18,037 bases of DNA from positions 1-18,037 of the forward strand of contig DAOSEC010000029.1 in NCBI GenBank assembly GCA_035362935.1, given 5' to 3'. This DNA comes from DAOSEC01 sp035362935 (GTDB taxonomy: Bacteria > Bacillota_I > Bacilli_A > ML615J-28 > CAG-313). Positions within the stretch are counted from its first letter, which is position 1, and each line of letters opens with the position of its first letter. Shown piece by piece: positions 1 to 7,908 of this stretch. The translations under genes and the position numbers were made by a program. The notes beneath the pieces are model-generated. The model was given only the letters and a program-made list of their open reading frames with translations. It had not been told where the DNA came from and searched no databases.

Positions 1-14
1 TTATGCAAACTATG

Positions 15-23
15 ATTATATCA
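15..23 (-). promoter_or_regulatory. Possible extended -10 promoter element for a gene beyond the left edge
   Basis: On the minus strand, just past the stop codon of the M20 amidohydrolase gene, the sequence reads TGATATAAT, a TG-N-TATAAT extended -10 element. The same nine bases occur in the fhs promoter region at 7864-7872. I see no good -35 hexamer at 16-18 nt. If real, it would drive a leftward gene outside the window. AT-rich sequence produces such matches by chance, so this is tentative. Confidence 0.3.
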
Positions 24-37
24 CTTTTATCCCAAAA

Positions 38-1222
38 CTATTTGACACTACCGAAAAATTCTAAAACCGTGTTAATATGCACAAGTGTTCCTTTAATCAA
101 TGCTTTTTCATCGATATCAAAACGAGGATGGTGATTATCATATATATATCCTAACTCTTCGTTTCTTCCACCCAACCACGCAAGTGTTCCTTTTGCCTTC
201 TTGATATAATAAGCAAAGTCTTCTCCACCCATGGATGGTTTATTGTTAGGAATAAATGCATCGCTGCCCAAACTTTGTTCAATCACGGATTGATAAAACG
301 CTGATGTTTGTTCGTGATTTATGAGTGGTGGATAACCTACCCCAATTTTAAACTCATATGTTGCATCATAGATTTGACATATATGATTGGTTACATCTTC
401 GATTTTTTGAAACATATGTGCTCGGTCGATTTCATTTAAAGTGCGTAACGTTCCCTTAAGAATAGCTTTATTTGGAATGATATTAAATGCAGTACCTGCT
501 TCTACAACTCCTATGGTAATCACTCCATGATTGGTTGGGTCAAGTATGCGAGATATGAGCGTTTGTAATCCGAGGATTACTTGTGCACTTATCACAATTG
601 GGTCAACCGCTAAATGTGGATATGCCGCATGTCCACCTTTGCCAATGATTTCAATGGTAAATTGATCGCTGGCCGCCATTGCCTCACCATATTTTATCGT
701 CATTTTACCAACAGGTATGGTATTGGTAATATGCATTGCATAAAACTCATCTACATCATCTAGTAATCCAGACTCTATCACTAGTTTCCCACCACCAGGA
801 TAAGGGCCTTCCTCGGCTGCTTGGAAAATCACTTTTAGAGTTCCTTTGATTTGATCTTTGTGATCTTTGAAATAATGACACGCAGCAAGCAACATCGCTG
901 TATGTGTATCATGTCCACATGCATGCATTTTTCCAGGAACACAAGACTTATATGAAATGCTTTCATTTTCTTCGTTCATGTTTAAAGCATCCATGTCCGC
1001 TCTTAGACCAATTACTTTTTTAGATTGAGTTCCTTTTAGTACGCCAATTACACTACTAATTCCAACGCCTTCGTAAACTTGAAACCCAAAATTTTTTAAC
1101 TCGTTTGCAACAAGCTTTGCAGTATTGTGTACATCAAATCCAGATTCAGGGTGCTGATGAATGTATCTTCGCTTTTCAATCAAATATTTTTCATACTTTA
1201 AAATATCTTCTAATCGAATCAT
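38..1222 (-). CDS. M20-family (M20D-type) amidohydrolase / amino-acid deacylase
   Basis: Metal-dependent cytosolic hydrolase that removes an acyl group from an N-acylated amino acid. Relatives include hippurate hydrolase, IAA-amino acid hydrolase and N-acetyl-diaminopimelate deacetylase. At 394 aa it has normal family length. Visible M20D motifs are RADMDAL near residue 74, MHACGHDTH at 99-107 with the metal-binding Cys102 and His104, AAEEGP at 135-140 with the Glu pair, His164, and GGEDFAYY near the C-terminus. The metal site therefore looks complete. The ATG start is preceded by AGAGGAAA seven bases upstream, and the gene begins 16 nt after the mfd stop, so it is probably the last gene of the fhs-folD-pth-mfd run. 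The substrate cannot be read from sequence. I see no lysine-biosynthesis neighbours that would favour the diaminopimelate deacetylase role. Confidence 0.9.
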   Translation of the reverse strand: MIRLEDILKYEKYLIEKRRYIHQHPESGFDVHNTAKLVANELKNFGFQVYEGVGISSVIGVLKGTQSKKVIGLRADMDALNMNEENESISYKSCVPGKMHACGHDTHTAMLLAACHYFKDHKDQIKGTLKVIFQAAEEGPYPGGGKLVIESGLLDDVDEFYAMHITNTIPVGKMTIKYGEAMAASDQFTIEIIGKGGHAAYPHLAVDPIVISAQVILGLQTLISRILDPTNHGVITIGVVEAGTAFNIIPNKAILKGTLRTLNEIDRAHMFQKIEDVTNHICQIYDATYEFKIGVGYPPLINHEQTSAFYQSVIEQSLGSDAFIPNNKPSMGGEDFAYYIKKAKGTLAWLGGRNEELGYIYDNHHPRFDIDEKALIKGTLVHINTVLEFFGSVK

Positions 1223-1238
1223 ATTGGTTTCCTCTTTC

Positions 1239-4200
1239 TCAAATGCTTTCTAATAATTTTGTCAAAACATATATATAATGTGTTTTAAAATCATTCTTGT
1301 AGAATGTTATGAAGATTCTTCGTGTCTTATAATCAAACTTTATTTTACTCGAAATCTTAGTTCCAATTTGAAATAACTTCTCTCCTGATATCTTTTGTGA
1401 CCTCTCAATTGAGAAGTTGAGATTTACTCGATCGACTAATTCGGTGTATGCTTCTATCCCCTTTGCTTTTAATAAGTGCTCTAAATATTTTTCTTCGATA
1501 TAAAGCAATACATCTTCACTCAAACGGCCAAATCGGTTTGTAAATTCATCTACAATTGAGTTTTGTATCTCTCTTGAAGTAATGGTTGCGATTCGTTTGT
1601 GAATCTCGATTTTAATCGAATCATCACTCACATATTGATTTGGAATATGTTTTGAAACTTCAACGTTAAATTTCTTTGATTCGGTTTCTGGCACATAAGT
1701 ACCTTTCTTTTTTCGAACTGCATCGTGCAACATTTTCATATATAAATCAATCCCAATCGCGTCTATAAATCCACTTTGTTCTTTTCCTAAAATATCGCCT
1801 GCTCCGCGGATAGTTAAATCTCTTACTGCTATTTTATAACCGCTTCCTAGTGCTGTAAACTCTTTGATTGCTTCAAGGCGTTTTTGTGAGGTTTCTGTTA
1901 ACACTTTTGCTGGTTGATACATCAAGTATGCATACGCTATTTTATCACTTCTACCAACTCGTCCTCTTATTTGATAGATTTGAGCAAGGCCAAGCTTATC
2001 TGCATCATCGATGATCAGTGTATTTGCGTTTGGAATGTCAACCCCTGTTTCAATAATGGTTGTACAAATCAACACATCATAAATTTTATCGATGAACGAT
2101 TGCATCACATCTTCAATCTCATCTTTTGACATTCGCCCGTGAATCACAGCTACTTTGGAAGATGGAACCAAATGTGTCACTTTTTTATATATTTTATCTA
2201 ACCCGCTGATTCGGTTGTGTAGATAAAAAACTTGTCCACCACGCGACATTTCACGATAGATTGCCTCACGTATAATTACATCATTTGCTTCTACAACGTA
2301 GGTTTGAATCGGATACCGATTTGTAGGTGGCGTTTCAAGTAAGCTCATATCTCTGATTCCCATCAAAGACATTTGCAATGTTCTTGGTATTGGGGTTGCA
2401 CTTAAGCTGAGTACATCAATATTGTGTTTCATGTTTTTGATTTGCTCTTTGTGCTCAACACCAAATCGTTGCTCTTCGTCTATGATCAACAAACCAAGAT
2501 CCTTAAACCTAATGTCTTTGGATAACAACCTGTGTGTTCCAATTACCACATCAACAACACCTTTTGCTAATCCTTGAATGGTTTGTTTTTGAACTCTTTG
2601 ATCAACAAACCGATTCAACAATTCAATTCTCATACCAAATTTCTCAAAGCGGTGTTTGAACGTGTAATAGTGTTGTCTTGTTAGGACGGTGGTTGGTGCT
2701 AAATAAGCAACTTGCTTTCCATTTTCAATTGCTTTAAATGCAGCTCTCATCGCGATTTCTGTTTTTCCAAACCCAACGTCTCCACAAATTAAACGATCCA
2801 TTGGATATCTTGATTCCATATCTTTTTTTACTTCGATTATTGCTTTTTCTTGATCTAGTGTTTCAACGAATTCAAAGTCGCTCTCAAACTCATGTTGATA
2901 CTCACTATCTGGTCCGTATGAATATCCAATCATCGCTTCACGAGCTGCCTGTATTTCGATCAATTGATCTGCAATATCTTCTAGTTTTTGTTGAATCTTT
3001 TCTTTCTTTTTTTGCCATTCCTTTGTTCCTAACTTTGTAAGTTTGGGAACACTAGCTTCACTACCAACATACTTTTCGAGCATATGGATGTTTTCGACAG
3101 GAATGTATAATATTTTTTCATCATCATACATCATCTCGATGTAATCGTTCTTCACATTTTTTAAATCAATGGTTTTAATTCCAAGATATTTTCCGATCCC
3201 ATAATCTTGATGAACAACGTAATCCCCTGTAGATAATTCTTCCTTCGAACTAATCTTGATGGTATCTTGGTAGAGCATCTTAAATTTCGTTTTGTGTTTG
3301 ATGTGTTTATCGTAGATTTCTTGAGCTGTCATCACGACTAGTTTATCTTTTAGAAATGAAAAACTTATCGCATTCTCACATTCCACTAAATACACTGTTT
3401 GTTTTTTTACGTCTTTCCAAGAAGATGCATATATATATTCTACCTCGTGTGTGGAAAACAATTCTTCAAAATATACTCGTTTTTGTTTGTCGGTTGCACA
3501 AACAACATATGTTTTGTCGAGTTTGGAATTTTTTAAATCAGCAATAAAATTTTTAACATTGTTGTTATAGTCAATAACACCAACAGCTTGCATATCAATC
3601 AAATTTGTTAATTTAATATTGTTAAGCGTTTTAGTAAATTCACTCAAATAAATTTGTTTTGTTGACAAACCAAGCATCGATTCTAAAGGTTCAAAATAGA
3701 AATGTTTTACTTTCACCGCTTTATGTTTATGAGATAGATATTCTTCAAGATCAAAAAATGCTTGCGAATAGTTTTCTTTTATTTCGTTAAAATCATCAAA
3801 AATGACTGTTTTGTCTGTAACCATTTCTAGTATGGTTTGTGACTTTGGATCAAAATATTTAATATAGCGATTAAGTCTATCCAAATCGTGGTAGTTTTCG
3901 ATATTTCTTATATCTTTTGATAATTCTTCATCAACGACAGATGCATCTTTTCGAATCGATTCTAAAACTTCTTTCATCAATGTTTTATCATAAAAAATTT
4001 CATAGACTGGATAAATTTCAATAGTAGATGTTTCTTTGTTTGAAAACTGTGTTTCTGGATCAAATTGTTTAATCGATTCAATTTCAATATCAAATAGTTC
4101 AATCCGATAAGGATAATCTGTATTAAATGGAAAGATATCAACAATGCTTCCTCGAACACTAAACTCACCTTGAGAAATAGTAGATGGCATTTTTTTGTAA

Positions 4201-4685
4201 CCATATGATACAACCAGATCAACAAATGTGGTAACATCAATTTCTTCTTTTTTCTTGAGTGTAATTATTGCATTTTCCCATCTCGGTTTTGACAACAAAT
4301 GACGCAGTACTCCAACAGTATGGGTAACAATAATTTGTCTTTTGTTTTCTATGATGTTTTTAATTGTATTTATTCGTTCAAGTCGAAACGTTGGACTGGT
4401 TGCTAATAACTCAGTTGTAATTAATTCATCAACTGGAAAAAGGCTGACATTGTCAGCCCCTACCAGTGTTTGAATGGTTTCATATGCTTCTTGTGCCTTA
4501 TAAATGTTTGGTGCTACGTAGAATACGTAGTCTTGTTTCAAGTGATGAAAAACACTTGCTGCTAACAATTTATTTACATGCGATGTAGTGTTTGAAGCAT
4601 ATATCTTGAACTCATTATTTTGAATGAACTCAAGACATTCGTTCACTTGTTTATTTTGTTGAAATAATTGGATAATGTTGTTCAC
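1239..4685 (-). CDS. mfd: Transcription-repair coupling factor Mfd
   Basis: ATP-dependent DNA translocase that removes RNA polymerase stalled at lesions and recruits UvrA for nucleotide excision repair. The 1148-aa length is normal for the family. Domains in order are a UvrB-homology region (about 1-230), a middle linker, the RNA-polymerase-interacting CarD-like domain around 480-545 (VHQDYGIGKYLGI), and the RecG-like helicase. The helicase shows Walker A GDVGFGKTE at 635-643, TH-R (GTHRLL, about 716), DEEQRFG at 736-742, LSATPIPRT, and QIRGRVGRSDK of motif VI. A C-terminal TRCF domain follows. The start is GTG at 4685, inside a GTGA overlap with the pth stop, with GAGGTG about five bases upstream, so translation is likely coupled to pth. 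The pth-mfd order is the same as in Bacillus. No key residue appears missing. Confidence 0.97.
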   Translation of the reverse strand: MNNIIQLFQQNKQVNECLEFIQNNEFKIYASNTTSHVNKLLAASVFHHLKQDYVFYVAPNIYKAQEAYETIQTLVGADNVSLFPVDELITTELLATSPTFRLERINTIKNIIENKRQIIVTHTVGVLRHLLSKPRWENAIITLKKKEEIDVTTFVDLVVSYGYKKMPSTISQGEFSVRGSIVDIFPFNTDYPYRIELFDIEIESIKQFDPETQFSNKETSTIEIYPVYEIFYDKTLMKEVLESIRKDASVVDEELSKDIRNIENYHDLDRLNRYIKYFDPKSQTILEMVTDKTVIFDDFNEIKENYSQAFFDLEEYLSHKHKAVKVKHFYFEPLESMLGLSTKQIYLSEFTKTLNNIKLTNLIDMQAVGVIDYNNNVKNFIADLKNSKLDKTYVVCATDKQKRVYFEELFSTHEVEYIYASSWKDVKKQTVYLVECENAISFSFLKDKLVVMTAQEIYDKHIKHKTKFKMLYQDTIKISSKEELSTGDYVVHQDYGIGKYLGIKTIDLKNVKNDYIEMMYDDEKILYIPVENIHMLEKYVGSEASVPKLTKLGTKEWQKKKEKIQQKLEDIADQLIEIQAAREAMIGYSYGPDSEYQHEFESDFEFVETLDQEKAIIEVKKDMESRYPMDRLICGDVGFGKTEIAMRAAFKAIENGKQVAYLAPTTVLTRQHYYTFKHRFEKFGMRIELLNRFVDQRVQKQTIQGLAKGVVDVVIGTHRLLSKDIRFKDLGLLIIDEEQRFGVEHKEQIKNMKHNIDVLSLSATPIPRTLQMSLMGIRDMSLLETPPTNRYPIQTYVVEANDVIIREAIYREMSRGGQVFYLHNRISGLDKIYKKVTHLVPSSKVAVIHGRMSKDEIEDVMQSFIDKIYDVLICTTIIETGVDIPNANTLIIDDADKLGLAQIYQIRGRVGRSDKIAYAYLMYQPAKVLTETSQKRLEAIKEFTALGSGYKIAVRDLTIRGAGDILGKEQSGFIDAIGIDLYMKMLHDAVRKKKGTYVPETESKKFNVEVSKHIPNQYVSDDSIKIEIHKRIATITSREIQNSIVDEFTNRFGRLSEDVLLYIEEKYLEHLLKAKGIEAYTELVDRVNLNFSIERSQKISGEKLFQIGTKISSKIKFDYKTRRIFITFYKNDFKTHYIYVLTKLLESI

Positions 4686-5260
4686 ACTAACACCTCAATT
4701 TTGGTATTGTAGTGATTCATCACAAATTCGATTCCATTTTTTAAATAATCTTCAACGATATGCGGAGCGCTTTCGACTACTTTTAAAATTAGAGGCGCTT
4801 CGTTTTTATTAAACTTTGTCAATACATAGTCTGTCACTTTAATCACGGGACTTTTGTCAATCCCAATTCTAACTCTCATAAATTCACTCGTGCCAGTTAG
4901 TTTAATAATGGATTGCATTCCTTTGTGCCCACCACTAGAGCCTTTTGGTTTGATTTTTATTTGAGATACAGGAAGATCTAAATCATCGTAAATTACAACC
5001 ATATCTTCTACTGCAATTTTATAAAACTGTAGAGTTGCAATAACGGCTTCACCTGATAAGTTCATAAAGGTCATCGGTTTCAAACATATATGTTTTTCTC
5101 CATTCACTTCAATAAATGCGATTTGACCTTTTAATTTTTTATCCAGTTTCCAAGTTCCCTTGTAAGTAGAAACTACTTCATCGACAAACATAAACCCAAT
5201 GTTATGTCTAGTTGATTGATATGTTCTTCCTGGATTACCTAATCCGACAAAGAGTTTCAT
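4682..5260 (-). CDS. pth: Peptidyl-tRNA hydrolase
   Basis: Cleaves the ester bond of peptidyl-tRNAs released by drop-off and so recycles tRNA. It is normally essential. At 192 aa it has typical length. The N-terminal LGNPG (7-11) and TRHNIGF (17-23) contain the conserved Asn9 and catalytic His19. KPMTFMNLSG (61-70) carries Asn67 and YDDLDLP (91-97) carries Asp92, matching E. coli Asn10, His20, Asn68 and Asp93. In the GGHKG segment (110-114) residue 113 is Lys, where E. coli has Asn114, a residue implicated in tRNA contact. The ATG is preceded by AGGAGATGA. folD ends 16 nt upstream, and the pth stop overlaps the mfd GTG start by 4 nt, indicating an operon. Confidence 0.97.
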   Translation of the reverse strand: MKLFVGLGNPGRTYQSTRHNIGFMFVDEVVSTYKGTWKLDKKLKGQIAFIEVNGEKHICLKPMTFMNLSGEAVIATLQFYKIAVEDMVVIYDDLDLPVSQIKIKPKGSSGGHKGMQSIIKLTGTSEFMRVRIGIDKSPVIKVTDYVLTKFNKNEAPLILKVVESAPHIVEDYLKNGIEFVMNHYNTKIEVLV

Positions 5261-5276
5261 TTCTTCATCTCCTGTT

Positions 5277-6125
5277 CTATTTTTTCATTACTTGTTGTTC
5301 ATAAGCGAGGAGTGTGTTTTGTAACAACGATGCAATTGTCATAGGTCCAACTCCTCCAGGGACTGGAGTAATATAAGATGCTACATTAAATACCGCATCA
5401 TAGTCCACATCTCCACACAATTTTCCTTCAAATCGGTTCATTCCAACATCAATAACAACAGCCCCTTCTTTTACCATGTCTTTGGTAATCAGGTTTGCCT
5501 TTCCGGTTGCAACTACTAATATGTCTGCTTGTAATGTTTCAAATTTTAAATCTTTTGTATATGAGTTTGTAATTGTTACGGTTGCATTTTCGTTTAATAA
5601 CATGATGGATACTGGTTTTCCTACAATATTGCTTCTTCCGACAACCACAGCCTTTTTCCCGGCAATTGGAATATTGTATGTCTTAAGTAGGGTTAGTATC
5701 CCTTTGGGTGTTGCTGGAAGTAACCCTTTGTTTGCTAAAAGCATCGTTCCTTTGTTTAGAGTATGAAATCCGTCAACGTCTTTTCTTGGATCAATCGTAT
5801 CAATCACTTTTGACTCGTTCATATGTTTTGGTAACGGTAACTGAACTAAGATGCCATGAACAGATGAATCTTGATTTAACTCTTTAATTGTACTCAACAA
5901 TTCCTCTTCCTTAATGTCTGCACTTTTTCGGATGGTTTGTGTTAGAATTCCAGCATCTTTACATGCGCGTTCTTTGTTCTTAACATATATTTTTGATGCT
6001 TCAATGTCACCAACTAATACAACGACTAATTTAGGAATCACTCCTTGAGTTTGAACATACGTTTCTACTTGTTTCTTTACTTGATTTTTAATATCAATAC
6101 TTACTTGTTTTCCATCTATAATCAT
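5277..6125 (-). CDS. folD: Bifunctional methylenetetrahydrofolate dehydrogenase / methenyl-THF cyclohydrolase
   Basis: Cytosolic enzyme that interconverts 5,10-methylene-THF, 5,10-methenyl-THF and 10-formyl-THF using NAD(P). The 282-aa length is standard. The catalytic segment SKIYVKNK (44-51) contains Tyr47 and Lys51 of the YxxxK motif. GILVQLPLP (91-99) and DPRKDVDGFH (112-121) form the folate-site signature, with Asp118 conserved. VVGRSNIVGKP (161-171) is the Rossmann nucleotide-binding loop, and PVPGGVGPMT near the C-terminus is the second family signature. The ATG has AGGTGTGG just upstream. It lies 17 nt after fhs, which makes 10-formyl-THF, so the two adjacent genes supply one-carbon units for purines, thymidylate and methionine. 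Confidence 0.97.
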   Translation of the reverse strand: MIIDGKQVSIDIKNQVKKQVETYVQTQGVIPKLVVVLVGDIEASKIYVKNKERACKDAGILTQTIRKSADIKEEELLSTIKELNQDSSVHGILVQLPLPKHMNESKVIDTIDPRKDVDGFHTLNKGTMLLANKGLLPATPKGILTLLKTYNIPIAGKKAVVVGRSNIVGKPVSIMLLNENATVTITNSYTKDLKFETLQADILVVATGKANLITKDMVKEGAVVIDVGMNRFEGKLCGDVDYDAVFNVASYITPVPGGVGPMTIASLLQNTLLAYEQQVMKK

Positions 6126-6142
6126 CTTACCACACCTATGCC

Positions 6143-7807
6143 TTACGACAAGTTGTGGATGTTATAGTTACTATCGATGTCGAGTGCGTTTGCTGCTGGG
6201 ACTTTTGGAAGCCCTGGCATAGTCATAACATCACCTGTCAAACAAACTAAGAATTTTGCTCCTGCTGAAATTCGAACTTCTTTGATGTTAATTGTGAAGT
6301 CTTGAGGAGCTCCACTTATTTTTGGATTGTCTGTAATTGATAATGGCGTTTTTGCCATACAAATATAGAAATCTGAGAACCCTAATTTTTTAGCTTGTTG
6401 AATTGTTTTTTTCGCATCTTCAGAATAAATGATTTCTTTTGCACCATAAACTTTATTCGCGATTTTGGCAATTTTATCTTCAATCTTGTCGCTCATCTCA
6501 TACATTGGAGTATGCGTCTTTTCAGAAATTTGTTCAACAACTTTTCTAGCTAACTCTTCACCACCTGCACCACCTTTTGCGAACACTTCACTAAGTGCAA
6601 TTGGGTGATTGTTTGCTTTTGCCCACTCTTGTAAGAATGAAATTTCTTCATCTGTGTCTGTATGGAATCTGTTGATAGCAACAACATAATTTAAATTAAA
6701 TCCTCGAATAGTTTTTGTATGACGATCAAGGTTTGCAACACCTTTACGAAGTGCTTCCACATCTCCTTGAGAAATCTCCTCAAGTTTTTTTCCACCATGG
6801 TATTTTAATGCGCGTACTGTAGCGACAATAACAACACAACTAGGTCTTAAATTTGCTTCACGACACTTGATATCTAAGAATTTTTCTGCTCCTAAGTCAG
6901 CTCCAAATCCTGCTTCCGTAACAACATAGTCAGCTAATTTCAAAGCCATTGTTGTGGCTAGAATAGAATTGCATCCGTGAGCAATGTTCGCAAACGGTCC
7001 ACCATGAACAAATGCAGGATTGTTTTCAAGTGTTTGAATAATATTTGGTTTGATTGCATCTTTTAACACAACGAGTACCGCCCCAACAATTCCTAAATCT
7101 TTGATGGTAACTGGTTTGTTATCATACGTGTAAGCAACAATAATTCTGCTTACTTTTTCTCTTAAATCTTCTAAACTAGTTGCCAAACAAAGAACTGCCA
7201 TGATTTCACTAGCAACGGTAATATTGAATCCGTCATCGCGAATCACACCGTCTCCAGTTGAACCCATACCAACCATAATCTTTCTTAGCGATCGATCATT
7301 CATATCCATTGCACGTTTCCATACAATTCGTTTTGGATGAATGTTCAATTCATTGCCTTGATATATATGATTATCGATGATTGCGCTAATTAAGTTATTC
7401 GCTGTTGAAACAGCATGAATATCACCAGTAAAGTGAAGATTCAAGTCTTCCATTGGATTCACTTGAGCGTATCCTCCACCTGCTGCTCCTCCTTTGATTC
7501 CCATAACTGGACCAAGAGATGGTTCGCGTAAAGCAACTACAGCTTTTTTACCAATTCTATTTAGAGCATCTACCAATCCAATAGTAGTTGTAGATTTACC
7601 TTCTCCTGCTGGAGTTGGAGTGATCGCTGTCACAAGAATTAATTTTCCATCTGGTCCGTTTTTTCGTTCTTCTAAAACACTTAGTTTAACCTTTGCTTTG
7701 TCAGAACCATAGATTTCTAAGTCTGTTTCTTTAAGATTTAGTTTCTCTGCGATTGATGTGATTTTTTCTTTTTTCGCTAATCGACTGATTTCGATATCTG
7801 TAAGCAT
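6143..7807 (-). CDS. fhs: Formate-tetrahydrofolate ligase
   Basis: ATP-dependent ligase joining formate to tetrahydrofolate to give 10-formyl-THF, which feeds FolD encoded by the next gene. At 554 aa it has the usual length. The P-loop TPTPAGEGKSTT begins near residue 63, followed by REPSLGPVMGIKGGAAGGG, the LHFTGDIHA segment, GFGADLGAEKF, and the C-terminal TGDVMTMPGLPKVPAA signature. These are all hallmarks of the family and appear intact. The ATG is preceded by a near-perfect AAGGAGGA at good spacing, so strong translation is expected. The gene opens the fhs-folD-pth-mfd-M20 run. Upstream are a candidate promoter and a long palindrome in the presumed leader. Nothing here indicates a full acetogenic Wood-Ljungdahl cluster, so a general one-carbon role is the simplest reading. 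Confidence 0.97.
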   Translation of the reverse strand: MLTDIEISRLAKKEKITSIAEKLNLKETDLEIYGSDKAKVKLSVLEERKNGPDGKLILVTAITPTPAGEGKSTTTIGLVDALNRIGKKAVVALREPSLGPVMGIKGGAAGGGYAQVNPMEDLNLHFTGDIHAVSTANNLISAIIDNHIYQGNELNIHPKRIVWKRAMDMNDRSLRKIMVGMGSTGDGVIRDDGFNITVASEIMAVLCLATSLEDLREKVSRIIVAYTYDNKPVTIKDLGIVGAVLVVLKDAIKPNIIQTLENNPAFVHGGPFANIAHGCNSILATTMALKLADYVVTEAGFGADLGAEKFLDIKCREANLRPSCVVIVATVRALKYHGGKKLEEISQGDVEALRKGVANLDRHTKTIRGFNLNYVVAINRFHTDTDEEISFLQEWAKANNHPIALSEVFAKGGAGGEELARKVVEQISEKTHTPMYEMSDKIEDKIAKIANKVYGAKEIIYSEDAKKTIQQAKKLGFSDFYICMAKTPLSITDNPKISGAPQDFTINIKEVRISAGAKFLVCLTGDVMTMPGLPKVPAANALDIDSNYNIHNLS

Positions 7808-7826
7808 ATATCCTCCTTAAATTAAA

Positions 7827-7849
7827 AACATTAGGATAATCCTAATGTT
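7827..7849. promoter_or_regulatory. Perfect 11-bp-arm palindrome in the fhs leader (operator or attenuator candidate)
   Basis: Each arm is 11 bp (outer A-T pair, then ACATTAGGAT and its complement ATCCTAATGT) around one central base. It lies 19 nt upstream of the fhs start codon, just before the ribosome binding site, and just downstream of the candidate -10 element. As RNA on the minus strand it would form an 8-bp stem (ACATTAGG with CCTAATGT) and a five-base loop, followed directly by a short T run. It could therefore be a regulator's operator, a weak terminator for the upstream FAD gene, or an attenuator. The sequence alone does not decide. Confidence 0.6.
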
Positions 7850-7863
7850 ATTCAGTTTATTCA

Positions 7864-7872
7864 ATTATATCA
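7864..7872 (-). promoter_or_regulatory. Candidate extended -10 promoter for fhs
   Basis: On the minus strand the sequence TGATATAAT occurs about 57 nt upstream of the fhs ATG, giving a TG-N-TATAAT extended -10 box. No clear -35 hexamer is present at 16-18 nt; TTGAAA lies 27 nt upstream, which is too far. Predicted transcription would start near 7857 and place the palindrome at about +8 to +30. The 101-nt gap after the FAD gene fits a new transcription unit starting here. Confidence 0.45.
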
Positions 7873-7908
7873 TATTATTTTTTTTATTGGTAGTTTTTTC
7901 AAAAAATC

